Positions 49,304-58,048 of a stretch of 64,000 nt of DNA are shown piece by piece (within the stretch, counting starts at the first letter, position 1; the number at the start of each line of letters is the position of its first letter). The stretch is from Geobacter sp. SVR (lineage in GTDB: Bacteria > Desulfobacterota > Desulfuromonadia > Geobacterales > Pseudopelobacteraceae). The stretch covers positions 1-64,000 of the forward strand of contig NZ_AP024469.1 in assembly GCF_016865365.1 (NCBI RefSeq). Reading direction: 5' to 3'. The notes under the pieces were generated by a model. That model was given only the letters and a program-made list of their open reading frames with translations. It was not told where the DNA came from and ran no database searches. The position numbers were made by a program, and so were the translations under genes.

Positions 49304-52300
49304 ATGAGCAGAAAAATGGTAACCATCGACGGCAATACCGCCGCCGCCCACGTGGCCCACGCCACCAACGAGGTCATTGCCATCTACCCCATTACTCCGT
49401 CGTCGGTCATGGGTGAGATCTCCGATGCCAAGAGTGCGGCCGGCGAGAAGAACATCTGGGGAACGATTCCGCTGGTATCGGAGCTGCAGTCCGAAGGGGG
49501 AGCTGCCGGCACCGTCCATGGCGCCCTGCAGGCCGGAGCCCTGACCACTACCTTCACCGCCAGTCAAGGTCTGCTGCTGATGATCCCCAATATGTACAAA
49601 ATAGCCGGCGAGCTGACCTCAACGGTCTTTCATGTCTCTGCCCGTGCAATCTCCGCAGCCGCCCTGAATATCTTCGGCGATCATTCCGACGTCATGTCCT
49701 GCCGTTCTACCGGCTGGGCCATGTTCTGCTCCAACAACGTCCAGGAAGTCATGGACTTCGCCCTGATCGCCCAGGCAGCTACCCTGCGGTCGCGGGTGCC
49801 CTTCCTGCACTTCTTCGACGGCTTCCGCACCTCCCACGAGGTTCAGAAGGTCGAGGAACTGTCCTTTGACGACATGCGCGCCATGATCAGCGACGAGCTG
49901 GTCAACGCCCACCGCCTGCGCAGCCTCTCCCCCGATCGTCCCGTCATGCGCGGCACCGCCCAGAACCCGGACGTTTATTTCCAGGGCCGCGAAACCGTCA
50001 ACCAGTTCTACGAACCCTGCATCAAGATCGTCCAGGAAGAAATGGACAAATTCGGTAAACTCACCGGCCGCAAATACAAACTGGTCGACTATGCCGGCGC
50101 CAAAGACGCCGAACGGGTTGTCGTGGTCATGGGTTCCGCCGCCGACACTGTCCAGGAAACGGTCAACAGCCTGGTTAAAAAGGGCGAAAAGGTCGGCGTC
50201 GTCAAGGTCCACCTGTACCGTCCGTTCCCGCTGGACGCCTTCATCAAGGCCCTGCCGAAAACCGTCAAGAGCATCGCCGTTCTCGACCGCACCAAGGAGC
50301 CCGGCTCACTGGGCGAGCCGCTCTATCTTGACGTCCGCACGGCCATCGGCGAAGCCATGGCTAACGGCAAGTGCAGTTTCAAAGGGTACCCGACCATCGT
50401 CGGTGGCCGCTACGGCCTGGGTTCCAAGGAATTCACCCCGGCTATGGCCAAATCGGTATTGGACAACCTGAAAAAAGCCAAACCGAAAAACCACTTCGTT
50501 ATCGGCATCAAAGAAGATGTCACCAACTGCAGCCTGGACTATGCCCCGTCTTTCCGCAACGCCATGGACGGCACCTACGAAGCCATGTTCTACGGTCTCG
50601 GTTCCGATGGCACCGTCGGCGCCAACAAGAATACGATCAAGATTATCGGTGAAACCACCAAGAACTTTGCCCAGGCCTATTTCGTCTACGACTCCAAGAA
50701 AGCCGGCACCATCACGATATCGCACCTGCGTTTCGGGAAAAAGGCCATCAACGCCCCCTACCTGATCGATCACGCCGACTTCATCGCCTGTCACAACTTC
50801 TCCTTCCTGGAAAAGTACGACATGGTCAGCAAAGCCAAGCCGGGCGGCACCTTTCTGCTCTGTTCCCCCTTCGAGCACAATGAGGTCTGGGACAAGATGC
50901 CCAAGGAAGTCCAGCAGCAGATCATCGACAAGAAACTCAAATTTTATGTGATCAACGCGATCAAGCTGGGTGAAGAGCTTGGGCTGGGCGCCCGCATCAA
51001 CGTCATCATGCAGACAGCCTTCTTCAAGATCTCCAACATCATCCCGCTGGCCACCGCACTGAAAGAGATCAAAGGTGCCATCAAGAAGAGCTACGGCAAA
51101 TCGGGTGACAAGGTTGTCGCCATGAACAACGCCGCCGTCGACGAAGCCCTTAAGAACATTCACGAAGTTAAAGTCCCGGCCAAAGCCACCAGCAAGCTCA
51201 AGATGCCGCCGGCCGTCGCCAAGACCGCGCCCAAATTCGTGCAGAATGTTACTGGCCGCATCATCGCCGGCTTCGGCGACGAACTGCCCGTATCCCTGAT
51301 GCCGGCCGATGGTACCTTCCCGACCGCCACCTCCCAGTACGAGAAGCGCAACATCGCCGTTGACATTCCGGTCTGGGACGAACAGCTCTGCATCCAGTGC
51401 GGCATCTGCTCCTTCGTCTGTCCGCACGCCACCATTCGCATGAAGGCCTATGACGGCAAATTGCTGAAAGGCGCACCCAAGACCTTCAAATCCACCGACT
51501 GCAAACTGCCCGAATTCAAGGGGATGAAATACACCCTCCAGGTTGCACCCGAGGATTGCACTGGCTGTGGCGCCTGTGTTCACAACTGCCCGGCCAAGAG
51601 CAAGGAAGACCCCAATCACAAAGCCATCAACATGCAGTTCCAGCCGCCGCTCAGGGCTGCGGAAGCAGCCAACTACGACTTCTTCCTGGCACTGCCCGAC
51701 ATGGACCCGGCTAAGCTCAAACTGGACACCCTGCGCGGCAGCCAGTTGGTCCGTCCGACCTTCGAATACTCCGGCGCCTGTGCCGGTTGTGGCGAGACAC
51801 CGTACCTGAAGCTGCTCTCCCAGTTGTTCGGCGATCGGGCCATGATCGCCAACGCCACCGGCTGCACCTCGATCTATGGCGGCAACCTGCCCACAACCCC
51901 GTGGGCCAAGCGGGCCGACGGCCGTGGACCGGCCTGGTCCAACTCCCTGTTCGAAGACAACGCCGAATTCGGTTTCGGTATGCGTCTGGCCGTGGACAAG
52001 TTCACCGAATCGGCCCGTGAACTGGCAGCAGAACTTGCCGGCGGCAAAGGGGCCAAAGCCCTCCAGTCACTCTTGAAAGAAATCCTGGTCGCTGATCAGT
52101 CCGACCAAGCCGGTATCGAAAAACAGCGCGAACGGATTGCAGACCTCAAGAAAACCCTCAAGACAAGCAAAGACAAGACCGCCATACAGCTGCTGCCACT
52201 GGCCGACTACCTGGTCAAGAAATCGGTCTGGTGCGTGGGGGGCGACGGCTGGGCCTATGACATCGGCTATGGCGGTCTGGATCACGTGATCGCCTCCGGC

Positions 52301-52873
52301 AAAAACGTCAACCTGCTGGTTCTCGACACGGAGGTTTACTCCAACACCGGCGGCCAGGCCTCTAAAGCCACACCGACCGGTGCCGTGGCACAGTTCGCCG
52401 CGGGGGGCAAGGCCATGGCCAAGAAGGATCTGGGCATGATGGCCATGGCGTATGGCAATGTCTATGTGGCCAACGTGTCTCTGGCCAACCCGGGACAGGT
52501 TGTCAAGGCCTTCATCGAGGCCGAAGCCTATGACGGACCATCCATCATCATCGCATACTCGCATTGTATCGCCCACGGCATCAACATGACCAAGGGTGTG
52601 GACGAAAACAAGAAGGCGGTTGCTTCCGGTTACTGGCCGCTGTACCGCTATAATCCGGCCCTGGCTGCCGAAGGCAAAAACCCGCTGCAGATGGACAGCA
52701 AGGCCCCGAGCTGTTCGTTCGAGGAGTACGCTTACGGAGAGAACCGCTACAGGGTGCTGCAGAAGGCCAACCCCGAGGCAGCGGCCGTACTGATGAAAAA
52801 GGCAACCGCCTGGACTGCAAGCCGTTTCGAGTATTACGAAAAACTGGCGGCGCTCACGTTCGAGAAGAAGTAG
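49304..52873 (+). CDS. nifJ: Pyruvate:ferredoxin (flavodoxin) oxidoreductase
   Basis: This enzyme converts pyruvate and CoA to acetyl-CoA and CO2, reducing ferredoxin; in this group it can also run towards pyruvate synthesis. The 1189 residues are the fused form. The N-terminal pyrimidine-binding domains begin IDGNTAAAHVAHATNEVIAIYPITPSSVMGE. Two [4Fe-4S] motifs (CIQCGICSFVCPHATI and CTGCGACVHNCPAKS) lie near residues 690-760. The C-terminal TPP-binding domain has CAGCGETPYLKLL and GGDGWAYDIGYGGLDHVIAS. AGGAGGAGAGC precedes the ATG. An intrinsic terminator follows at 52898-52930. Confidence 0.97.
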   Translation: MSRKMVTIDGNTAAAHVAHATNEVIAIYPITPSSVMGEISDAKSAAGEKNIWGTIPLVSELQSEGGAAGTVHGALQAGALTTTFTASQGLLLMIPNMYKIAGELTSTVFHVSARAISAAALNIFGDHSDVMSCRSTGWAMFCSNNVQEVMDFALIAQAATLRSRVPFLHFFDGFRTSHEVQKVEELSFDDMRAMISDELVNAHRLRSLSPDRPVMRGTAQNPDVYFQGRETVNQFYEPCIKIVQEEMDKFGKLTGRKYKLVDYAGAKDAERVVVVMGSAADTVQETVNSLVKKGEKVGVVKVHLYRPFPLDAFIKALPKTVKSIAVLDRTKEPGSLGEPLYLDVRTAIGEAMANGKCSFKGYPTIVGGRYGLGSKEFTPAMAKSVLDNLKKAKPKNHFVIGIKEDVTNCSLDYAPSFRNAMDGTYEAMFYGLGSDGTVGANKNTIKIIGETTKNFAQAYFVYDSKKAGTITISHLRFGKKAINAPYLIDHADFIACHNFSFLEKYDMVSKAKPGGTFLLCSPFEHNEVWDKMPKEVQQQIIDKKLKFYVINAIKLGEELGLGARINVIMQTAFFKISNIIPLATALKEIKGAIKKSYGKSGDKVVAMNNAAVDEALKNIHEVKVPAKATSKLKMPPAVAKTAPKFVQNVTGRIIAGFGDELPVSLMPADGTFPTATSQYEKRNIAVDIPVWDEQLCIQCGICSFVCPHATIRMKAYDGKLLKGAPKTFKSTDCKLPEFKGMKYTLQVAPEDCTGCGACVHNCPAKSKEDPNHKAINMQFQPPLRAAEAANYDFFLALPDMDPAKLKLDTLRGSQLVRPTFEYSGACAGCGETPYLKLLSQLFGDRAMIANATGCTSIYGGNLPTTPWAKRADGRGPAWSNSLFEDNAEFGFGMRLAVDKFTESARELAAELAGGKGAKALQSLLKEILVADQSDQAGIEKQRERIADLKKTLKTSKDKTAIQLLPLADYLVKKSVWCVGGDGWAYDIGYGGLDHVIASGKNVNLLVLDTEVYSNTGGQASKATPTGAVAQFAAGGKAMAKKDLGMMAMAYGNVYVANVSLANPGQVVKAFIEAEAYDGPSIIIAYSHCIAHGINMTKGVDENKKAVASGYWPLYRYNPALAAEGKNPLQMDSKAPSCSFEEYAYGENRYRVLQKANPEAAAVLMKKATAWTASRFEYYEKLAALTFEKK

Positions 52874-52897
52874 ATAGTAGATCCATAGGTATAATCA

Positions 52898-52930
52898 GGG
52901 CTTCGCGGCAATGCCGCGAAGCCCTTTTTT
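52898..52930 (+). terminator. Intrinsic terminator after the PFOR gene
   Basis: GGGCTTCGCGGCA (52898-52910) and TGCCGCGAAGCCC (52912-52924) are perfect complements, and a T-run (52925-52930) follows. The real loop is probably about 5 bases. It lies 25 bases after the stop codon. Confidence 0.9.
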
Positions 52931-52997
52931 ACATTTTCTCTGGACCACGGTAAAATGGGATTTCGCTGGATTGATTCATAGAAATCAGGAGGAGAGA

Positions 52998-53867
52998 ATG
53001 AAGCGAGTGTTCATAGCCGGCTGCGGCTACATCGGCGTTCGTGTTGCCCGACTGGCTCGTCAGGCCGGTGCGGAGGTATCCTGCATGGTCAGGTCAGACG
53101 AGCGTGGTGCCCAGCTTGAAGCAGAGCGCTACAGCACTGTTGTCTGCACACTAGACGACCCGGAACGGATTCCGGAACCGCGTGTGGCAGAGAGTGTACT
53201 CTTCTACTTTATCCCTCCTCCGGGGGGCGGTGCCACCGACCCGCGTGCGCGCAACTTCTGTGCCGCGCTGAGCAGATCAGCGCCGCCGTCCCAGATCATT
53301 TACATGAGTGCAACCTCGGTCTATGCCGCCACGGATGGATCAGTGGTAACCGAGCAATCGCCGGCCATCCCGGCCACGGCCATGGGCAAGCGCCGCCTGG
53401 ATGCGGAAAATGCCTTCCGTGAATACGGAGCATCGGCCGGTGTGCCGGTGGTTGTCCTGCGGGTCAGCGGCATCTATGGGCCGGGAAGGCTGCCGCTGAT
53501 GCAGATCCGCCAGGGGCACCCCCTACTGAAAGAAGAGGAATCCGGTCCCAGTAACCGCATCCATGCCGATGACTTGGCCCGGGTCTGTCTGGCAGCGGCC
53601 GAGAAGGGGTGTGACGGCGAGACTTTTAATGTCAGCGATGGGCATCCCAGCAGCATGACGAGCTATTTCAACGCCGTGGCGACTGCGTTGGGGGAACCGC
53701 TCCAACCCCAGGTGACCATGGAGGAGGCCCGGAGGGTGATGTCTCCATTGATGCTGTCGTATGTGAGTGAAACGCGGGTGGTGGACAATACCCGCATGCT
53801 GGAGCGGCTGGGGGTTACTCTGCAGTACCCTACGCTGGCAGAGGGGCTGCGAACGATCCATGAATGA
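52998..53867 (+). CDS. NAD(P)-binding epimerase/reductase-like protein
   Basis: An extended short-chain dehydrogenase-like protein of 289 residues. The N-terminal Rossmann loop is FIAGCGYIGVRVARL, followed by IYMSATSVYAATDGSVV, where Tyr of the SATSVYA segment stands in the catalytic-Tyr region, and VVVLRVSGIYGPGR. It resembles YeeZ-like epimerases of the NAD-dependent epimerase family, whose substrates are unknown. GGAGGAG precedes the ATG at 52998. Its last 8 bases overlap the next gene, a DNA glycosylase, suggesting coupled translation. Confidence 0.88.
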   Translation: MKRVFIAGCGYIGVRVARLARQAGAEVSCMVRSDERGAQLEAERYSTVVCTLDDPERIPEPRVAESVLFYFIPPPGGGATDPRARNFCAALSRSAPPSQIIYMSATSVYAATDGSVVTEQSPAIPATAMGKRRLDAENAFREYGASAGVPVVVLRVSGIYGPGRLPLMQIRQGHPLLKEEESGPSNRIHADDLARVCLAAAEKGCDGETFNVSDGHPSSMTSYFNAVATALGEPLQPQVTMEEARRVMSPLMLSYVSETRVVDNTRMLERLGVTLQYPTLAEGLRTIHE

Positions 53868-54525
53868 CTTGGCCGATGATGCATTGCTCGATATTTTTGA
53901 TCTGCTGGCCCGATACTACGGGCCGCTGGGTTGGTGGCCGGCTGAAACCCCTTTCGAAGTGTGCGTCGGTGCCATTCTGACGCAGAATACCGCCTGGACC
54001 AACGTGGAAAAGGCCATTGCCGCACTCAAGGGAGCGGATGCGTTGAGTGCGGCGGGGCTGCGCGAGATCGCTCCGGACGAGCTGGCGCTGCTGATCCGTC
54101 CGGCCGGGTTTTTCAACGTCAAGAGCCGGCGTGTGAAGAGTTTCGTCGATTGGCTCTTTGGCAGGTACGGAGGTTCGCTGGAGCGGATGTTCTGTAGCGA
54201 CTGGCGCCTGCTGCGGGAGGAGCTGCTGGCCGTGGCCGGCATCGGCCCGGAGACCTGCGACGCAATCCTGCTGTATGCCGGCGGCAAGCCGACCTTTGTG
54301 GTGGATGCCTACACGCAGCGACTGTTCCATCGTCTGGGAATGCTTCAGCTGGGAAGCGACTATGATGCAACCCGCCGGTTGTTCATGGACAACCTCCCCG
54401 CCGAGCCTGTCCTGTTCAACGAGTATCACGCCCTGATCGTCGAACAGTGCAAACGGTTCTGCCGGAAAAAGCCGCGCTGCGCCGGTTGCCCGCTTGCGGG
54501 ACGGTGCTGCTGTCGAATAAGTTGA
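53860..54525 (+). CDS. Endonuclease III-related DNA glycosylase (MagIII-like)
   Basis: The 221 residues belong to the HhH-GPD superfamily. The N-terminal segment TPFEVCVGAILTQNTAWTNVEKAI and the late VEQCKRFCRKKPRCAGC lead to an iron-sulfur loop with cysteines at C-x5-C-x2-C-x5-C. The helix-hairpin-helix reads VAGIGPETCDAIL, where E. coli Nth has the catalytic Lys; here Glu stands in its place, while the catalytic Asp is kept in VVDAYTQR. That pattern indicates a monofunctional glycosylase of the H. pylori MagIII type (3-methyladenine), not an AP lyase. It starts inside the end of the epimerase gene. Confidence 0.88.
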   Translation: MNDLADDALLDIFDLLARYYGPLGWWPAETPFEVCVGAILTQNTAWTNVEKAIAALKGADALSAAGLREIAPDELALLIRPAGFFNVKSRRVKSFVDWLFGRYGGSLERMFCSDWRLLREELLAVAGIGPETCDAILLYAGGKPTFVVDAYTQRLFHRLGMLQLGSDYDATRRLFMDNLPAEPVLFNEYHALIVEQCKRFCRKKPRCAGCPLAGRCCCRIS

Positions 54526-54587
54526 CTTGCTGGATAAAGATTTGTAATTTTTTCGACATATAATTAAATAGTTATAAAATAGTTGAC

Positions 54588-54616
54588 TTGCCAGAATGAC
54601 AACTGTTTGGTATAGT
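54588..54616 (+). promoter_or_regulatory. Promoter for the candidate small RNA
   Basis: TTGCCA (54588-54593), a 17-base spacer and TATAGT (54611-54616). It directly follows an AT-rich tract. An 11-base direct repeat AGTTGACTTGC occurs at 54520-54530 and 54581-54591, the second copy overlapping the -35 region. Confidence 0.5.
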
Positions 54617-54622
54617 AAAGCC

Positions 54623-54701
54623 AGAAAAGGATTGCGGGGGTCATCACGATGACCCTCATCTGCCCTGGTAACTTTCCCTCCTAGTTGCCAGGGTGTTTTT
54701 T
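54623..54701 (+). ncRNA. Candidate small RNA with C-rich terminator loop
   Basis: From the promoter above, a short transcript would contain hairpin 1, GGGTCAT/ATGACCC (54638-54644 with 54649-54655, loop CACG), and hairpin 2, CCCTGGTAAC with GTTGCCAGGG (54663-54672 with 54684-54693, one G-U pair), followed by a T-rich run (54694-54701). The 11-base loop of hairpin 2 reads TTTCCCTCCTA, which could pair with purine-rich Shine-Dalgarno sequences. It is either a free small RNA of about 80 bases or a leader attenuator before folK; the sequence does not decide. Confidence 0.5.
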
Positions 54702-54715
54702 ATTGTGCAGTGCGG

Positions 54716-54745
54716 TTGACGCCACCCTGCCGGTTGTGCTTTAAT
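54716..54745 (+). promoter_or_regulatory. Candidate promoter for folK
   Basis: TTGACG (54716-54721), an 18-base spacer and TTTAAT (54740-54745). Transcription would begin at about 54752, exactly at the probable GTG start of folK. Confidence 0.4.
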
Positions 54746-54751
54746 CTCACA

Positions 54752-55240
54752 GTGGAAACTGAAGCCTACATCGGCATCGGCTCGAACCTTGGGGACAGGG
54801 AGCTGAATCTGCTGCGGGGAGTGGCCGAGATCGGCAAGCTTCCTCTCAGCAGGGTAACCGGATTATCCCCCTTTTACGAGACCTCGCCAGTGGGCGTTAC
54901 CGATCAACCCGCCTTCTACAATGCAGTCCTGTCCCTTGCCACCGCACTTACTCCACCTGAACTGCTGAGCGGACTACAACGGATCGAGAACGAGGTTTTC
55001 AACCGCACGCGGGAACACCGCTGGGGACCGCGGAATATCGATCTGGACCTGCTGCTGTACGGCAGCGAGGTGATTGACAGCGAGGAACTGACCATCCCCC
55101 ATCCGCGCATGGCGGAGCGGCGTTTCGTGCTTCAGCCCCTGTGCGTGCTGGCGCCCGGCCTGATACATCCGGTGCTGGGGCGAAGTATGGTCGAACTGCT
55201 CGCCATGCTCAGCTCTGTGGAAACTGTGGTGGAAATCTGA
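54752..55240 (+). CDS. folK: 2-amino-4-hydroxy-6-hydroxymethyldihydropteridine pyrophosphokinase
   Basis: FolK (HPPK) activates the pterin with ATP for dihydropteroate synthesis in folate biosynthesis. From the GTG at 54752 it has 162 residues, typical for the family. AYIGIGSNLGDRELNLLRGV starts the domain, and WGPRNIDLDLLLYG holds the metal-binding aspartates. The GTG start has no ribosome-binding site, and the expected transcription start falls on it, so the mRNA may be leaderless. It is followed by the small YHS gene. The metF-metH pair further downstream also uses folate. Confidence 0.93.
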   Translation: METEAYIGIGSNLGDRELNLLRGVAEIGKLPLSRVTGLSPFYETSPVGVTDQPAFYNAVLSLATALTPPELLSGLQRIENEVFNRTREHRWGPRNIDLDLLLYGSEVIDSEELTIPHPRMAERRFVLQPLCVLAPGLIHPVLGRSMVELLAMLSSVETVVEI

Positions 55241-55255
55241 AGACGAGGATGGTTC

Positions 55256-55516
55256 ATGATCAGACTGCTCTTTTGGTGCCTGCTCATCTATATCGGTTAC
55301 CGGATCATTGTCTCGCTGGCCAAGGGAAAGGAACTCCGGTCCGGCAGGTCTCGTGAGAGGGAGCAGGCCACCGTTACCCATCGCGATCCGGTCTGCGGAG
55401 TTTATATATCCGAGGAGGATGCGGTCATCGGCAGGCTCGGCGACGAGCGCCACTATTTCTGCTCCCGCACCTGTCTCGAAAAGTTCCAGGAACAGCTCGG
55501 CCACCCATCGGCATAA
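55256..55516 (+). CDS. Small membrane-anchored YHS-domain protein
   Basis: The 86 residues have an N-terminal membrane segment (LLFWCLLIYIGYRIIVSL, 4-21), a basic linker and a short YHS/TRASH-type domain with DPVCGVYISEEDAVIG and HYFCSRTCLEKFQEQ. The three cysteines CG, CSRTC are typical metal-binding residues of that domain. Function is unknown; metal sensing or delivery is plausible. It starts 15 bases after folK, and transaldolase follows after 21 bases. Confidence 0.85.
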   Translation: MIRLLFWCLLIYIGYRIIVSLAKGKELRSGRSREREQATVTHRDPVCGVYISEEDAVIGRLGDERHYFCSRTCLEKFQEQLGHPSA

Positions 55517-55537
55517 ACACAACCAACGGAGGAATAC

Positions 55538-56182
55538 ATGAAGTTTTTCATCGACACAGCGGATGTTAACGAGATTCGCCAGGCACACGAACTGGGACTG
55601 GTGGACGGCGTTACCACCAATCCTTCCCTGATCGCAAAATCGGGCCGTAAATTCGAGGATGTCATCAAGGAGATCGTTTCGATCGTGGATGGGCCGATAT
55701 CGGCAGAAGTGGTTGCCCTGGATGCCCCGGGCATGCTGCAGGAAGCCAAGGAGCTGGTCAAGATCCACGAGAATATCGTGGTCAAGGTGCCCATGACCCC
55801 CGAGGGGCTCAAGGCCACCCGCGCCCTGACCGACCTGGGCATCAAGACCAACGTGACCCTGATCTTCACGCCGATGCAGGCCCTGCTGGCCGCCAAGGCG
55901 GGTGCCACATACGTTTCTCCCTTTGTGGGCCGGCTGGATGACATTTCGCAGGACGGCATGGGCATCATCGAGGAGATCCGCACCATTTTCGACAACTACG
56001 GCTATACCAGCGAGATCATCGTGGCCAGTGTGCGCAACCCCGTACATGTGCTAAACTCCGCTCTGATCGGCGCCGACGTGGCCACCATCCCATACTCGGT
56101 CATGCTTCAGCTGTCAAAACACCCCTTGACCGATGCCGGCATCAAGAAATTTCTGGATGACTGGCAGAGCGTGCCGAAGTAA
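55538..56182 (+). CDS. tal: Transaldolase (TalC/FSA-type, short form)
   Basis: The enzyme moves dihydroxyacetone units in the non-oxidative pentose phosphate pathway. The 214 residues are typical of the short TalC-like subfamily. The N-terminus is [20 protein letters not shown] and [13 protein letters not shown], and the Schiff-base lysine is Lys83 in [13 protein letters not shown] ribosome-binding site GGAGGAA precedes the ATG. Sedoheptulose 7-phosphate from this pathway is also the substrate of gmhA. A terminator follows at 56207-56241. Confidence 0.95.
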   Translation: MKFFIDTADVNEIRQAHELGLVDGVTTNPSLIAKSGRKFEDVIKEIVSIVDGPISAEVVALDAPGMLQEAKELVKIHENIVVKVPMTPEGLKATRALTDLGIKTNVTLIFTPMQALLAAKAGATYVSPFVGRLDDISQDGMGIIEEIRTIFDNYGYTSEIIVASVRNPVHVLNSALIGADVATIPYSVMLQLSKHPLTDAGIKKFLDDWQSVPK

Positions 56183-56206
56183 TAGTAATCCTGGACTGAA
56201 ACCACA

Positions 56207-56241
56207 AGCCGTCAACTTTTCGCGAGTTGGCGGCTTTTTTT
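56207..56241 (+). terminator. Intrinsic terminator after transaldolase
   Basis: AGCCGTCAAC (56207-56216) pairs with GTTGGCGGCT (56226-56235) with one G-U pair, and a T-run follows to 56241. Confidence 0.85.
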
Positions 56242-56324
56242 GTAAGGTGCCTCTATAAACGGCCGGCGAAACGGACCGTACCCACGCCGGCATAGGCAAA
56301 AACAGCGACTATATTTTCCTACTA

Positions 56325-56354
56325 TTGACCAGCAGCCCGATCATCGCATATTCT
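56325..56354 (+). promoter_or_regulatory. Candidate promoter for the HD-GYP gene
   Basis: TTGACC (56325-56330), 18-base spacer and TATTCT (56349-56354), about 105 bases before the start codon. A CATGCGG/CCGCATG hairpin lies in the leader at 56381-56406. I see no c-di-GMP riboswitch motif here. Confidence 0.4.
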
Positions 56355-56458
56355 CGTGTGGCACCTTTACCATCCAATTCCATGCGGCGGTGCATTTTTC
56401 CGCATGCTCGTCGGCCTGCCGGCATGCCTCGACCCCCGATGTGCACTGGAGGTATCAC

Positions 56459-58048
56459 ATGTTAGAACATCAGGAATTTGCGGAAGTCAGTAGATTTGTT
56501 CTGGAACTCACCGCCATGGACGATTCCGACAATGATCTAGACAGCCTGCTGGCGCGCCTGCTGGAGGTGCTGCAAAAGCAGCCGGCACTATGCATCCAGC
56601 CAAAAGGGGTTGTCCGACTGTACAATCCCCGCGGCGCAATGATTTCCGTTGCACAGCACGGCCTTCACCCGATCTGGCTCGATCCCGCGGCTGATGCCCG
56701 GCTGGCCAGAGTCCCCCAGACCTTGAGCACCTCGGTTTTTACCGCACCGCTTGAAGCGCGGGACAGGGTAATCGTGCTGCCGCTCGTCAACGAGGAGCAC
56801 CAGCTCGGTCAGGCAGTAATTTTTATCGAGCCGGAGTGGGAACCCTCAGAAACGGAAATCGCCTTTATGGCCAAGCTGGCCCGGGCGCTTTCGACACTGG
56901 TGGGCCGCTGCGTGGTTAACGAGACTCTGAAAGTACGCGAGTTCGAGCTTGAAGAGATGCGGGCTCAGACCATCCGGAGTCTGGGAGAGGCTGCCGAATG
57001 CCGCGATCACGAAGTCGGAATGCATGTCATGCGCATGTCGAATTTCTCCGTTGTGATTGCCAAGGCATACGGGCTGTCCGATGAACAACGCGAGCTGCTG
57101 TACATCACGGCACCGCTGCACGATGTCGGCAAGATCGGCATTGCCGACGGCATTCTCCTGAAACCGGACAGGCTGACCGAGCACGAATTCGATATCATGA
57201 AGACCCATACCGAAATCGGAGAACGGTTGCTGCGCGGCTCGGATACTCTCATCATAGCAGCACGGGAGATCGCTTCCTCCCACCACGAAAACTGGGACGG
57301 TAGCGGCTATCCGCGGGGGCTGCGGGGTGACGAAATTCCTGTTCTGGCCCGCATATGCGCCGTTGCCGATGTTTTTGACGCACTGATCTCGGCCAGGCCT
57401 TACAAGGAGGCGTGGTCGCTTGAGGACGCCACGGCCTGGATCATCGGTCAGGCGGGCAGGAAATTCGACCCGGCCGTGGTCAGGGCCTTTGAAGCCGCAT
57501 TGCCGGAAATCGTGCGCATCCGTGAACTCTATCGGGAAGATATCATCAACCCGAACCAGATTGTGAACCTGACGGGACTGGTCCATCGGGACACCAGGTG
57601 GATCAGCTGGGATGAATCGCTGAGCGTCGGCATCGATGTGATCGACGAGCATCATCGCTACCTGTTCGACCTGGCCAATGATCTGATTGACATCGTAGCC
57701 AGAAAACGGGGGGCACGGGAAGTGGGTCGGGTGCTCAAGGCTCTCGGACAGTATGCCCAGGTGCATTTCCATGCCGAGGAGCGGATGATGGAACATTACG
57801 GTTGCCAGTGGCTGAACCGGCAAAGGGGTCAGCATCGGCAGTTTACCGAAAAGCTGCAGGAGTTTTCCGACGAGCTCCACGATAATCCGTTGGTTGCCCA
57901 GTTCGAGGTGATGGCCTACCTGCGGGGCTGGCTGGCCGGGCATATCAGGCACGAGGATGCCCATTTCAAGGAGCTGGTGACCCACTACGGCTGCAGGGAA
58001 AATGAAATGGCCGCCACGGCCGGTCCGGCTGCCGGCGATAATCGGTAA
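56459..58048 (+). CDS. HD-GYP domain protein with GAF-like sensor and C-terminal hemerythrin
   Basis: HD-GYP proteins hydrolyse the second messenger c-di-GMP. The 529 residues comprise an N-terminal GAF-like part (about 20-155), then the HD-GYP domain with HD at 221-222, HHENWDGSGYP at 275-285 (the full GYP signature) and, from about 383, a hemerythrin domain. In that domain, His399, His436, Glu440, His459, His495 and Asp500 stand at the di-iron ligand positions. So oxygen or redox state could set the c-di-GMP level. GGAGG lies 7 bases before the ATG. All catalytic residues look intact. Confidence 0.93.
   Translation: MLEHQEFAEVSRFVLELTAMDDSDNDLDSLLARLLEVLQKQPALCIQPKGVVRLYNPRGAMISVAQHGLHPIWLDPAADARLARVPQTLSTSVFTAPLEARDRVIVLPLVNEEHQLGQAVIFIEPEWEPSETEIAFMAKLARALSTLVGRCVVNETLKVREFELEEMRAQTIRSLGEAAECRDHEVGMHVMRMSNFSVVIAKAYGLSDEQRELLYITAPLHDVGKIGIADGILLKPDRLTEHEFDIMKTHTEIGERLLRGSDTLIIAAREIASSHHENWDGSGYPRGLRGDEIPVLARICAVADVFDALISARPYKEAWSLEDATAWIIGQAGRKFDPAVVRAFEAALPEIVRIRELYREDIINPNQIVNLTGLVHRDTRWISWDESLSVGIDVIDEHHRYLFDLANDLIDIVARKRGAREVGRVLKALGQYAQVHFHAEERMMEHYGCQWLNRQRGQHRQFTEKLQEFSDELHDNPLVAQFEVMAYLRGWLAGHIRHEDAHFKELVTHYGCRENEMAATAGPAAGDNR

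Noticed and set aside
56242-56458. Possible c-di-GMP riboswitch before the HD-GYP gene
   Set aside because: No GEMM-type conserved sequence or three-helix architecture could be found, only a simple 7-bp hairpin.
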